From: Mycolicibacterium austroafricanum
Lineage (GTDB): Bacteria > Actinomycetota > Actinomycetes > Mycobacteriales > Mycobacteriaceae
Length of the DNA: 64,000 nucleotides
Reading direction: 5' to 3'
Assembly: GCF_000612725.1 (NCBI RefSeq)
Contig: NZ_HG964451.1
Span: forward strand, 124,001 to 188,000
A model generated the notes under the pieces. That model was not told where the DNA came from. It ran no database searches and saw nothing but the letters and a program-made list of their open reading frames with translations. The translations under genes were made by a program, and so were the position numbers. Of this stretch, positions 8,505 to 17,194 are shown piece after piece. Numbering within the stretch: position 1 is the first letter of the stretch; each line of letters begins with the position of its first letter.

Positions 8505-9518
8505 GTGAAGGTAATGGTGGTCGGTCCGAAGCCGCCACCCGTCGACGGACGCGCCCAGGCTACTTCTTGGCTCATCGATGCACTGCGCAATGACAACCAT
8601 GCGCTCATCGTATTCAACACTCACACAGGCGCTTTCATTAAAGGAGTACGATGCCTGTGTGCCGCCGCAGCAATCCTGTTGTGCGCGCGGGTAGATCGTG
8701 TCGTTGTCGTCGCCTCCGGCGGCTCCGGCCTGTTACTCGAATGCCCTCCGCTCCTGGCGGCACGTATACGGCGGCTGCCGACGACGATGACTCACCATTC
8801 GGCCCGCTACATCCGGGAACGGTCCCGGCTGTTCAGGTGGACGCTCGCCGCGGCGGGAACGGGGCTGCGTCACGCGGTACTCGATGACACCATGGGACGC
8901 GAATTATCCGCGATGTGGCGCATCGATCCTCGGCGTGTCTTTGTTGTGGACAATGCAGGTCTTATGCCCCGCGTTCCACCTTCCGCGAGGCAGCAAGACC
9001 GCGCCGGCGTCGTCCATCTTTCCAACTTGTCGGCTGCTAAAGGACTGAATGCGGTACTGGAAGTCGCCGAGAAGACGGCTATTCCTATCCGTTTGATCGG
9101 CACGGTGTCCGCTGAAGCTGAGGAGACGCTGGCCAGGGCACGAGAGCTCGATATCCCTTTCGACGCAGTCGGACCCCGTTACGGCGATGAGAAAATGCAG
9201 GAATTGATGCGGGCGCGCTGTTTTCTGTTCTTGTCCTCCTACCAGCATGAGGCACAGCCGCTGGTCCTTTACGAGGCCATGAGCGTCGGCTGTGTGCCTC
9301 TGGCTTGGAACGCCGGCTGGGTGGGCGAACAGATGGTTCGAATCGGCCTGAAAGACAACGTTTTTACGGTGGGCGACATCGACGGGGTCGCCGCCGCTGT
9401 GGCGGCCATCGTCTCACTGGATGAAACGACTTTTGCCGCTTTGTCCGATCGCGTGCGTGTGGCATTCGAGGAGCATCAGGCGCAGACGGCACGACAATAC
9501 AACGGTGTCATCGCCTGA
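8505..9518 (+). CDS. GT4-family glycosyltransferase
   Basis: 337 residues with a GT-B layout. The N-terminal part begins KVMVVGPKPPPVDGRAQAT, the GPxPPPxGG-type opening of GT4 enzymes. The C-terminal half has the GT4 donor-site pattern with the E-x7-E-like motif in QHEAQPLVLYEAMSVGCVPLAWN. GTG start, 6 nt after the FkbM stop. It converges 13 nt from the native end of the interrupted beta-helix gene. Donor and acceptor cannot be read from sequence. Confidence 0.82.
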   Translation: MKVMVVGPKPPPVDGRAQATSWLIDALRNDNHALIVFNTHTGAFIKGVRCLCAAAAILLCARVDRVVVVASGGSGLLLECPPLLAARIRRLPTTMTHHSARYIRERSRLFRWTLAAAGTGLRHAVLDDTMGRELSAMWRIDPRRVFVVDNAGLMPRVPPSARQQDRAGVVHLSNLSAAKGLNAVLEVAEKTAIPIRLIGTVSAEAEETLARARELDIPFDAVGPRYGDEKMQELMRARCFLFLSSYQHEAQPLVLYEAMSVGCVPLAWNAGWVGEQMVRIGLKDNVFTVGDIDGVAAAVAAIVSLDETTFAALSDRVRVAFEEHQAQTARQYNGVIA

Positions 9519-9531
9519 GTCTTGAGCTGAA

Positions 9532-9692
9532 TCAGAATCGCAATGTCGTGTCGACCTGCACGCCGTAAAGTCGATTCGACGTCTTACATATGCCCAGAAG
9601 GCGGCTCAAAATCGAGCAAGAACCCACGCTGGGCAGAGACGCCGCAGTGATTTTGCTTGTTGTGACAGAGACGCCGTTGAGGCGGATGTTAA
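9532..9692 (-). pseudogene. Severed C-terminal end of the beta-helix surface protein
   Basis: Reading the minus strand leftwards from the IS1380 element gives an open frame that continues the beta-helix gene. After TLIS it reads IRLNGVSVTTSK... and ends ...SNRLYGVQVDTTLRF with TGA at 9532-9534. Removing the 1693-bp element plus one 4-bp target copy leaves 2115 bp, exactly 705 codons in frame. This fragment therefore carries the last ~52 residues of the ancestral protein and is no longer joined to the main body. It has no start of its own. Confidence 0.75.
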
Positions 9693-11385
9693 CCTCGATT
9701 TTGCATCGAGTTGATGACGGGTCCGCTCGGTCACTGAATTGTGTTGCTGGGTGGTCGTTGTCGGGTGGCGGGCGTGGTGGGGTGTCCCGTGTCGCCGGGT
9801 GGGGCGGGCTTTCCCAGGGCCTGGTCTTTCGTGGTCGGTGGGTCGAGTGATTTGCTGGTTATCCGAAAGCGGTGCGTAGGTGTTGCCAGGCGGTCGCGAT
9901 CGCTGATGCCCATCGCCAGGTGGCGTCGATACGGAGGCGAACCTGGCGGGCGCTGCGAGTGATACGGGCAGCGACGTGCAGGATCCGGTAGCGGAAGGTG
10001 GCGATCTCGGCGCGGGCCAGTGCGGGGTGGTCACCGAAGCCGATCAGCCGGGCCCAGGTGACCAGATCGGCGGCGGCCAGCACGATTTCCAGCCAGGCGG
10101 CGTTGGCCCAAAACGACTGGCAGGGCAGGTTGCGTAGCCCGGTGGCTTTCAGTTCGCGGATGCGGTCTTCGACGCGGGCGTGCTGGCGGTGCCGCAGCTC
10201 CAATCCGGCGACCTGACCGGCAATGACGCCGGGTTCGGTGTCGGTGATGAATGCGGTGACCCGCATCCCGTCGGCATCGGTGAACCGCAGCTGCGCACCC
10301 GGGTGGGGCCTCTCTTTGCGCAGGATCAGCCGGGTGCCAGCGGGCCAGTTGCTCAGGTTGACCAGGCCGGTGGCTTCGGCGACCCAGGCGCCGTCACGGA
10401 TGCCGCCGTCGGTGTCGATCGCCGGATACCAGGCTTGGCCGAGGTTGAGGGTGTCGACCGCGTCCTGGACCCGCGCATCGACGGGGTATCCGAAGGAAAA
10501 TCCCACCCCGGCGGTGCGGCAGGCGTCGGCGAACTTGTGGGTGGCTCCAGCGGTATCGCAGCGCACCAGCACCCGGCAGGCATCCGAATCTGGTGGACTA
10601 CCTGGGCGGGGCCGCCATCGCGGCGGCAGCGAGGCCAGCGCGTGGTGCAAGACGATGATGTGGTCGCTGGCGGTGTTGGAGCCGGCGTTACCGGTGCGCA
10701 GCAGCCCGGCCAGCGCTTCCCCACCGGCGATCTCGGGACGATCCAGAAACGCCAGCAACGGATGGTGACCATAGGTTTTCTTCCAGGTCGGGGTGGCGCC
10801 GGTCTTGTTGTCGGAGTGATCGATGACCAGGGTGGCATCGAGGTCGATGTGCAGCCAGCCCTCACCAGTGGGGGCGGCTCCAGCCGCCCATGCTGCGGCC
10901 CGTGCGCCGGCTCGTGCAGCCCGCACCCCGGGCAGGTGGGCGGCGTCGATGCGCTCATCGATCAACCGCCACATCGTGGTTGTCGAGGCCTTCGCGCCGA
11001 ACACATGTTCACGGTCCCCACACAACTGGCCGACCGCATCGATGCAATCGGCCCCGTCGGCGACCGCTGCGGCCAGATCGGCGAACACCTCACCGGGTGC
11101 GTACACCCACGGGCCCCGGTAGGTGTCAGCCAGCACGGCGGTGACCTGCGACGATAACCCCGTCAGATCGGCAAGCTCACGAAGCAAGCCCATCCCGGCA
11201 TGCGACACCACGCCCTGCCCATCGGCGGACACTTTCACCCGCGCTGCGGCCACGATATTCTTCACCTGCGAGGTGCCTTCCCGTAGGAACGATTGAACCG
11301 TAGAGAAGTCCAATTATTCCTTGCAGGACAGGCACTTTCGCGTATCTACACCCCGAAAATCACAACACTTCACGAAAAATCCGGG
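9693..11385 (-). mobile_element. IS1380-family insertion sequence, 1693 bp
   Basis: It contains one transposase gene. Imperfect terminal inverted repeats are CCTCGATTTTGCATCGAG at 9693-9710 and, on the other strand, CCCGGATTTTTCGTGAAG (11368-11385), 12 of 18 identical and starting with CC as in this family. Flanks are TTAA (9689-9692) and CTAA (11386-11389), a 4-bp target duplication with one mismatch. The size fits the family. The boundaries are independently supported because excising the element restores one open frame through the beta-helix gene. A weaker alternative pair of ends around a shared GTGATTTT at 9646 and 11362 does not restore the frame. Confidence 0.8.
9859..11313 (-). CDS. 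IS1380-family transposase
   Basis: 484 residues, full length for the family. Acidic residues in the DDE order are visible: DLDATLVIDHS (about 155), VRCDTAG (about 250) and the late Glu in RVEDRIRELKATG (about 385). The N-terminus DFSTVQSFLREGTSQVKN and the YGHHPLLAFLD motif are typical of actinobacterial members. The apparent start is TTG preceded by AAGGAA; an internal start is possible. It looks intact and may be active. It is transcribed in the same direction as the gene it interrupts. Confidence 0.9.
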   Translation of the reverse strand: MDFSTVQSFLREGTSQVKNIVAAARVKVSADGQGVVSHAGMGLLRELADLTGLSSQVTAVLADTYRGPWVYAPGEVFADLAAAVADGADCIDAVGQLCGDREHVFGAKASTTTMWRLIDERIDAAHLPGVRAARAGARAAAWAAGAAPTGEGWLHIDLDATLVIDHSDNKTGATPTWKKTYGHHPLLAFLDRPEIAGGEALAGLLRTGNAGSNTASDHIIVLHHALASLPPRWRPRPGSPPDSDACRVLVRCDTAGATHKFADACRTAGVGFSFGYPVDARVQDAVDTLNLGQAWYPAIDTDGGIRDGAWVAEATGLVNLSNWPAGTRLILRKERPHPGAQLRFTDADGMRVTAFITDTEPGVIAGQVAGLELRHRQHARVEDRIRELKATGLRNLPCQSFWANAAWLEIVLAAADLVTWARLIGFGDHPALARAEIATFRYRILHVAARITRSARQVRLRIDATWRWASAIATAWQHLRTAFG

Positions 11386-13343
11386 CTAATGAGCGTGTAA
11401 CCGGATTTCATGTTCGTCAGGATCACCGGCAGGTCGGTACGTCCCTGCACGGTGATGTTCGAATAGACGACGCTGCTGATCCCGCCACCACCGTTGTTCA
11501 GATGAAGGATGTGGCTGCGCGCCTGCTGCGGGGTGTCAATGATGGTGAGGTTTGTCACTCGTACACCGCGCACAGTGGTGAGGGGGTTGTCGTTGTAGAC
11601 CGTCACCGCGCCCGTCGCGTAGCCCATGGAGTAGTTCCCGTTGGTAATCGTGCCGCCGTCGACGACAATGTTGCTCACCGCTGCCGTCGGCAGTGTCCCC
11701 TTCTGCGATCCGACGAAAACACCGGACAAGGCGGTGTTTTTGACGGTGATATCGGAGAACGTGATATTCGAACCGCCCGACACCACCAGACCGCGCGTGT
11801 TCCAAGCACCGTCCACGTAGGGCGAGATGATCCTGATGTTCGTACAGATGGGATCGCCCAGATAGGACACCACGGCGATTCCGTCGTCACCGGTCCGCAG
11901 CACTCTGGCGTCTTTCACAACGCCGTTGTTCGCACCCGCGTACATCTGGATGCCATCGGACGCGGTGTCCTGCACCGTAACTTTGTCCAGAAGGAAGTAA
12001 CTGGCGCCGATGACGAAGATACCCACGGTCGACCCGCCGGTGACTGAAACATTGCGGATCGTCACGCCCCGGTTGCCGACGACAAGCCCCGCCCGATACG
12101 GATTGTCATTACGAGCTTGACCGGTGGCTTGCCGGATGTCGAAGTTGGTGAAGGTGACGTTGTCTGCAATGACAACGACCGCGGAGGTGGCGGGATTAGT
12201 TGCCTCGAGCACCGACCCGGCGCCGTCGATAGTTACGCCTGGCACCCGCACGTAGAGATTTCCGCTGTGTTGGTAGACGCTTGGCGGAAGTGTCAGCGTC
12301 TGGCCCGGGGCCAGAGAGTCGAACAAGTTCTGTAGGTAAGCCGTAGCGTCACCGACCGGCGCTGCTGTCAAAGCCGAAGCGCTCGGTGTCGATGTACTGA
12401 CGATGCTGTGACCAACCGGTTTCACGGCGGCGGGATCTGGCACACCAAATTGCCGCCGAACCCACGCCAGAATCGCTAGTAGCAGCGGCGATTCGGCAGG
12501 GGTCTTCGGCGCAGGGCCCGACGGGGTCGACTTCGCGAGAGTGTCGTCCGGCACGCTCACCGGTATCGCGACTGTCTCCGTAGAAGCGGGCCCGACCTCG
12601 ATCTCAGTCTCGGCCTGGGTCTCGATCTCGGTCTCGATCTCGGTCTCAGTCTCGGCCTGGGTCTCGATCTCGATCTCGGTCTCGGCCTCGATCTCGGCCT
12701 CGGTCTCGGTCTCGGCCTCGATCTCGGCCTCGGTCTCGGTCTCGGTCTCGGCCTCGGTCTCGGTCTCGATCTCGGCCTCGGTCTCGGTCTCGGTCGCGAT
12801 CTCGCGGGAGTCTTCGCTCCCGGTATTCACGTGACCGGCGCGGAATGCGATGTCATTCTGATCCCCGACCAGATCGGAAGAACCGGGAGTACCGGGGGTA
12901 TTCGACTGCACGAGAGCGGAATCAGACTCGTCGTGCAACACGTCGGGACTCGCGTCATCGGGTTTGCCCGCAGCGTCGTTGTCGTTTGCGTCTCGGGTGG
13001 TGACCTTGCTGGAACGATCCCACCGACTCTTGCGGGTCTCGGAGCTTACGCTTTTGTTCTCGTTCGACGGCCCGGTAAGGGTGCCCCTATCCACCCGTTT
13101 GCCGACTAGGCTCGTTCGCGCCGGCCCTGTGGACGTTTCGCCGGATTCGCTAGCCGACGCGGTGTCATCCGGCGCAGCGGAAGCAATCGGCGCGTGGACG
13201 ACTGCGGCGAGCACACCCATGGTGACCGCGAGGGCGGCAACCGTCGTGGCGCGCTGCGGCGCAAGGGCGACAGACAATTCGTGCACGCCGCTGCGGCAAT
13301 TGATGGGCACCAGCGCCCGGGTGTCCGACTTCTGCAAACTCAT
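11370..13343 (-). CDS. Secreted right-handed parallel beta-helix surface protein, C-terminus replaced by IS sequence
   Basis: 657 residues in the present form. The ATG has GAGGTGA 7 nt upstream; the two codons before it lead to a TTG with no ribosome site. Signal peptide at about 30-58 (TVAALAVTMGVLAAVVHAPIASAA). Then a disordered acidic region with a long Glu/Thr/Ala tract (about 180-250) and a short conserved SPLLLAILAWVRRQFG motif (about 286-301). A pectate-lyase-like beta-helix follows, from about residue 330 to the end (VTIDGAGSVLEA, VTIRNVSVTGGS, DGIQMYAGANNG, DDGIAVVSY). Such folds cleave, epimerise or bind polysaccharides. The last four residues (PDFS) and the stop come from the IS1380 end, so about 52 native residues are lost. 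Function may be retained or impaired. Confidence 0.8.
   Translation of the reverse strand: MSLQKSDTRALVPINCRSGVHELSVALAPQRATTVAALAVTMGVLAAVVHAPIASAAPDDTASASESGETSTGPARTSLVGKRVDRGTLTGPSNENKSVSSETRKSRWDRSSKVTTRDANDNDAAGKPDDASPDVLHDESDSALVQSNTPGTPGSSDLVGDQNDIAFRAGHVNTGSEDSREIATETETEAEIETETEAETETETEAEIEAETETEAEIEAETEIEIETQAETETEIETEIETQAETEIEVGPASTETVAIPVSVPDDTLAKSTPSGPAPKTPAESPLLLAILAWVRRQFGVPDPAAVKPVGHSIVSTSTPSASALTAAPVGDATAYLQNLFDSLAPGQTLTLPPSVYQHSGNLYVRVPGVTIDGAGSVLEATNPATSAVVVIADNVTFTNFDIRQATGQARNDNPYRAGLVVGNRGVTIRNVSVTGGSTVGIFVIGASYFLLDKVTVQDTASDGIQMYAGANNGVVKDARVLRTGDDGIAVVSYLGDPICTNIRIISPYVDGAWNTRGLVVSGGSNITFSDITVKNTALSGVFVGSQKGTLPTAAVSNIVVDGGTITNGNYSMGYATGAVTVYNDNPLTTVRGVRVTNLTIIDTPQQARSHILHLNNGGGGISSVVYSNITVQGRTDLPVILTNMKSGYTLISPDFS
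12595..12796 (-). repeat. Glu/Thr/Ala/Ile low-complexity tract
   Basis: About 200 bp of imperfect 6-bp units (GAGACC, GAGGCC, GAGATC on the coding strand) encode an almost uninterrupted ETETEAEIE-type stretch. It is a likely hotspot for length variation by slippage and separates the signal region from the beta-helix. Confidence 0.85.
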
Positions 13344-13756
13344 GGCCAATCACCTCGTCGTCAGCAGGTGCCGCAAGATCAGATGGGTTCTACCGCAAAT
13401 TCATACACCGTCGTCAGCACATACACACAGTGAAATGACGAGCCACTTTTCAGCAGCTAGGACCATGTTGTTTCGTAAGCAAACATGCGTCAAGCGAACT
13501 TTTACCAATTCAGCGGCAAATGGCAAATCTACTGCGGGGCGGCACCAGAAGACCTCTGCTGCACTTAGGACACCGCACCGCTAATACAGCTAACTTCCGC
13601 GGCGCGGGGACGCGCGTGCGCACCGGGCGTGAAGCAATGTGCGGCTTCGCCCTACGGATTGACAACCTTCTCAGCGCGCTGTAGCCGGCGATCCGGCATG
13701 TCGGGCTGAGTGTGCTGGCGAGTCCGGATACTCGGTACGGATACTCGGTCAGCGCG
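13344..13756. other. 413-bp intergenic region
   Basis: No gene is seen. It holds the leader of the beta-helix gene (TTGACG at 13488-13493 and CAACAT at 13465-13470, minus strand, 17-nt spacer, are the best promoter guess; SD at about 13350-13357). Close to the end of the glycosyltransferase gene there are two adjacent 13-bp copies of CGGATACTCGGT(A/C) at 13725-13737 and 13738-13750, then GCGCG-TTAC-CGCGC, a small hairpin spanning that gene's stop codon. Confidence 0.5.
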
Positions 13757-14974
13757 TTACCGCGCGACCAGTGACTGGCACCATTCGTCGTAGTGGTCGA
13801 CAGCTTTGGCTGCACTCAGGGTGCTCAGCGCATAAGTCCGTCCGTTGGCCGCCAGCCGGGCAGCAGCCTCGCTGTCACTACCGACGGTGATCACTGCCGA
13901 CAGTAGTGCTGCGGGATCACCGGCGGCCACGAGGTGCCCTGCACCCGAGGCGTTGATCTCATGTGCCGCTCCGCTCGAAGGATCGGTTGCCGCAACCACT
14001 GGTCTACCGCTGACGAAATACGACGTGAGTTTGGAAGGCACTGCCATCTCTCCCACGCCCGGCTTCTCATTGACCAGAAGCACATCGGCTGCGCTCAGGA
14101 CGCGTCGGAATTCGCTCTCTGGAAGCGGGTCGACGAATTCCACTTGTGCCACGTTGCGGGCCCGCTCTTGAAGTCGCGCCCGTTGATTTCCGTCGCCGAC
14201 GAGGACGAACCGGACGCGGGGCCCGCCTGCGGCGCTAGCAAGCTTGGCCGCCTCGATGACGTTGTCCAGACCCTGCTTCACGCCCATGTTGCCGGTGTGA
14301 ACAGCGACGATCTCGTTGGGTTGCCACCCGAGAGAGGCGCGGATGTCAGCTGCGGGCGCCACCTCGACCTCAGGTGCGATATGAGTCCAGTTGCGGATGA
14401 CCTCGACTTTGGATCGGTCCACTCCGAGAGCGACCACGTTGTCGACGAATCGCTCGTGGATCACCGCCACGCCGTTCGCGCCATTGAGTGCCGTTCCCTC
14501 GAAGCGTGCCGCCGCCTTGGCGAGTGGCCCGCTCATCGCGCCGGTTTCCACGACTCCCTTACCGTAGAGGTCCTGGACGACAACGCCGCACGGCACACCT
14601 GTCAACCGCGCCCTGGCAATGACGGCCGCAGCGGAGAGCAAGGTGGGGCTGACCGTGACCACGAGGTCCGGCCGCCGCCACCGGGCTCTGACCACCCCCT
14701 GGGCAAAACCGGCTTCCAGCATCAACCTACCGCGCGCTCCGGGCCTTACTGGAGCCCCTAGCCGGACACGGCGAACGAGTGCTCCGTTGATCTCCTCCGC
14801 TTGCCGCACGTGCTCATACCCGGGCGAGATCCGCCATTCCGGGTAATGGGGAGGCGCGGTGAGAACAAAAACATCGTGTCCTGCGCGGACCATTCCTTCG
14901 ACGAAGCCGGTCGTGTAGGGAGCGATTCCGGTGACTTCGGGGGCATAGTTGATACCCACGACAGTGATTCTCAT
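13757..14974 (-). CDS. GT4-family glycosyltransferase (WcaI/WbuB-like)
   Basis: 405 residues. The opening ITVVGINYAPEVTGIAPYT and the motifs LTAPPHYPEW and VVVQDLYGKGVVETG are typical of the WcaI/WbuB branch, which transfers fucose or N-acetylated hexosamines in colanic acid and O-antigen pathways. The donor-site region is GNMGVKQGLDNVIEAA followed by VGDGNQRARL and PSKLTSYFVSGRPVVA. The ATG overlaps the stop of the lipase gene (ATGA). With gmd and fcl upstream in the same direction, transfer of fucose is a reasonable but unproven guess. Confidence 0.83.
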   Translation of the reverse strand: MRITVVGINYAPEVTGIAPYTTGFVEGMVRAGHDVFVLTAPPHYPEWRISPGYEHVRQAEEINGALVRRVRLGAPVRPGARGRLMLEAGFAQGVVRARWRRPDLVVTVSPTLLSAAAVIARARLTGVPCGVVVQDLYGKGVVETGAMSGPLAKAAARFEGTALNGANGVAVIHERFVDNVVALGVDRSKVEVIRNWTHIAPEVEVAPAADIRASLGWQPNEIVAVHTGNMGVKQGLDNVIEAAKLASAAGGPRVRFVLVGDGNQRARLQERARNVAQVEFVDPLPESEFRRVLSAADVLLVNEKPGVGEMAVPSKLTSYFVSGRPVVAATDPSSGAAHEINASGAGHLVAAGDPAALLSAVITVGSDSEAAARLAANGRTYALSTLSAAKAVDHYDEWCQSLVAR

Positions 14975-16200
14975 CCAGCGTCCTCAGAGCAGTTGGTGGG
15001 AGCCGGCGTGCCGGCGAATCGATCGTTGATCCAGTCACGCACGGTGTCATCCACTTTCAGGTCGGAATGCCCTGCCTCGGCGATCTCTCGATGCTGAATC
15101 CTTTCGCCGAGATCGCAACTGCGTGCCACAGCGTCGGCGACCCATTGAGGGAATACCAGTCGGTCCTGCATTCCGTTCATCACTAGCAGCGGCACCTGTG
15201 TCGGCCGTTGCGGGAGCGCGATTCTGCGCAGAGCGTCAGTGAGGACCTGCATCTGCACTGCAGTAGTCGGGCCGACGTCCTGGGGTGAGATGGTGGCCGC
15301 ACGCGCGACCGCGTCAACTGTGGAGCAGCCAGTCAGGGAACCTAAATCGTCGAGCGAATCTCCCCTCAGAAATTGCGGCAAGTCGACCGTCGAGTCGTAC
15401 CGAGCCAAACCCGCGATGACCATGGGCGCGATCATCAGTTGGTCGCGTGTGAGTTCATGCCGGAAGGACAATTCGGAAAATCCTACGATATTTGCGGCGG
15501 GTGCCAGCGCCACGGCGCCTTTGAGAGTGAGACCTGTGCCGTACCAGCCGGCGAATTCAGCTGCCGCCCAAGCTGCCTGGCCGCCTTGCGAAACGCCATA
15601 GGCGAGCCATCGATCAGAAGTTGCCGGGTCGAGCGCGCGTAGCGCGCGTACTGAGTCGATCAGATTGAACGCAGCGGTCCGCGGCTCGAGATAGGGATGC
15701 TGACCACTACTACCCAGCCCCTCGTAGTCGGTAACCGTCACTGCGTAACCAGCCTGTAAGAACCCTGCCGCCACATTGGCGTCGCCGCGCAGATCGGCTT
15801 CTGTCGAGGGGCCGCAGTTATTGGTCGCCCCTGTAGTGCCGTGGGCCAACGCAATTACTGGCCACCCGGCTTCCGGCGGATCGCCGACGGGTATGAAGAA
15901 CGCACCCATGACTTCGGTCTGCTGTCCCGTTGTCGCATTAACTGACTTATAGGTGGCCCGCCATGCGCGACCCTGGGATCCAGCCAAAATAGGTTTGAGG
16001 TCACTCAAAGACGTTTCGCTTACGATGTGGCCTCGCTGCTGCCAAGTCTGCTCCGCCATAGGCGCGGGCGGCACGACGATAGGCGGGTAGTCCGTTGTGG
16101 CCAGCTCGCTTTCGCTCGCATCACTACACGAGACGACACACAGCGCAGAGATCGCGCATACGACGACCTGCCACAGACGTGTTGATTGCGTGGCGTGCAT
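14971..16200 (-). CDS. Secretory lipase/esterase, predicted lipoprotein
   Basis: 409 residues from ATG; an adjacent in-frame TTG could add one residue. The signal peptide ends in a lipobox-like VVSC (Cys about 25). The alpha/beta-hydrolase nucleophile elbow is GVSQGG, with an oxyanion-type ALAHGTTG upstream and the late acid and His in NGMQDRLVFP and EAGHSDLKVDD. This is the LIP secretory-lipase family, common in mycobacteria, hydrolysing esters outside the membrane. It lies between fcl and a glycosyltransferase in one transcription unit, so it may remove or edit acyl groups on the surface glycan. Confidence 0.8.
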   Translation of the reverse strand: MHATQSTRLWQVVVCAISALCVVSCSDASESELATTDYPPIVVPPAPMAEQTWQQRGHIVSETSLSDLKPILAGSQGRAWRATYKSVNATTGQQTEVMGAFFIPVGDPPEAGWPVIALAHGTTGATNNCGPSTEADLRGDANVAAGFLQAGYAVTVTDYEGLGSSGQHPYLEPRTAAFNLIDSVRALRALDPATSDRWLAYGVSQGGQAAWAAAEFAGWYGTGLTLKGAVALAPAANIVGFSELSFRHELTRDQLMIAPMVIAGLARYDSTVDLPQFLRGDSLDDLGSLTGCSTVDAVARAATISPQDVGPTTAVQMQVLTDALRRIALPQRPTQVPLLVMNGMQDRLVFPQWVADAVARSCDLGERIQHREIAEAGHSDLKVDDTVRDWINDRFAGTPAPTNCSEDAG

Positions 16201-16209
16201 CAACGGAAT

Positions 16210-17181
16210 CTAGCAACGAAGCATGGATCGGTGCGATCGGAACCATCGCACCGTATCGGTGATGCCGTCCGCCAGCTGTATCGACGGCTTCCAACCCGTG
16301 CTCTGGAGCAGCGACACATCGAGCAACTTGCGTGGCGTCCCGTCCGGCTTGGCGGGATCCCAAAACGTTTCGCCGGCGAATCCGGTCGCGTCCGAAACCA
16401 TGTCTGCAATCTCGCGAATGGTGTGGTCTTCCCCGGTGCCCGCGTTAACTTGTTGCGGGCCATCGTAGTTCTCGAGCAGATGCAGACATGCTGACGCCAT
16501 GTCGTCCACGTGAAGGAACTCACGCCTCGGGCTCCCCGTACCCCAGTTGGTCACAGACGAACTACCGGCGACCACAGCTTCGTCGTATCGCCTGATCAAC
16601 GCCGGTAAAACATGCGATGTGGTGGTCGAGAAGTTGTCTTCCGGTCCGTACAGATTCGTTGGCATGACGGAGATCCAGGGCAGCCGATACTGCCGCCGCA
16701 CCGCCTGGACCTGAAGGATGCCGGCGATCTTGGCGATTGCATAGGCATCATTGGTGGGTTCCAGCGTTCCTGTGAGCAGTGACGTCTCGGGAATGGGCTG
16801 GGGGGCGAATTTCGGGTAGATGCACGACGATCCGAGGAACAGTAGCCGCGGAACTCCCACCTCCAGCGCAGCGTCGAGAGTGTTGACTTGAATCTGCAGA
16901 TTTTCAGACAGAAACTGCACAGGCGACGTGTTGTTCGCCACGATCCCGCCGACTTTGGCGGCAGCCAACACCACGAGTCGAGGTCGCGTACGCCGGAAGA
17001 AATCGAACGTGGCGGCTCGATCGGTCAGATCGAGTTCGTCGCGCGAACGAAGCAAGAGGTTGGAGAATCCTTCAGCCTCGAGTTTCCGGCGGATCGCCGA
17101 TCCGACCATGCCCCTATGACCGGCGACAAAGGTCGGAGTCGAGCGATCCAATCGCCCCGGACTAAAGTCGATGGACGTCAC
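16210..17181 (-). CDS. fcl: GDP-L-fucose synthase
   Basis: 323 residues. NADP-binding motif VAGHRGMVGSAI, catalytic SSCIYP and YAIAK (YxxxK), and the family blocks AAAKVGGIVANN, NLYGPEDNF and SPRREFLHVDDMA are all present. It epimerises and reduces GDP-4-keto-6-deoxymannose (the Gmd product) to GDP-L-fucose in the cytosol. It starts 13 nt after the gmd stop. The M. tuberculosis counterpart is epiA. Confidence 0.93.
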   Translation of the reverse strand: MTSIDFSPGRLDRSTPTFVAGHRGMVGSAIRRKLEAEGFSNLLLRSRDELDLTDRAATFDFFRRTRPRLVVLAAAKVGGIVANNTSPVQFLSENLQIQVNTLDAALEVGVPRLLFLGSSCIYPKFAPQPIPETSLLTGTLEPTNDAYAIAKIAGILQVQAVRRQYRLPWISVMPTNLYGPEDNFSTTTSHVLPALIRRYDEAVVAGSSSVTNWGTGSPRREFLHVDDMASACLHLLENYDGPQQVNAGTGEDHTIREIADMVSDATGFAGETFWDPAKPDGTPRKLLDVSLLQSTGWKPSIQLADGITDTVRWFRSHRSMLRC

Positions 17182-17194
17182 GTGGCCGTAGCTC

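Noticed and set aside
9634..9676. Two copies of CAGAGACGCCG 32 bp apart next to the IS1380 left end
   Set aside because: They lie inside the severed C-terminal coding fragment of the beta-helix gene and do not coincide with the IS ends.
10180..11157. 325-residue open frame antisense to the IS1380 transposase
   Set aside because: The transposase strand has the DDE motifs; this frame has none.
9646..11362. Alternative IS1380 ends sharing GTGATTTT
   Set aside because: Only 8 bp match, no target duplication, and excision there does not restore the host frame.
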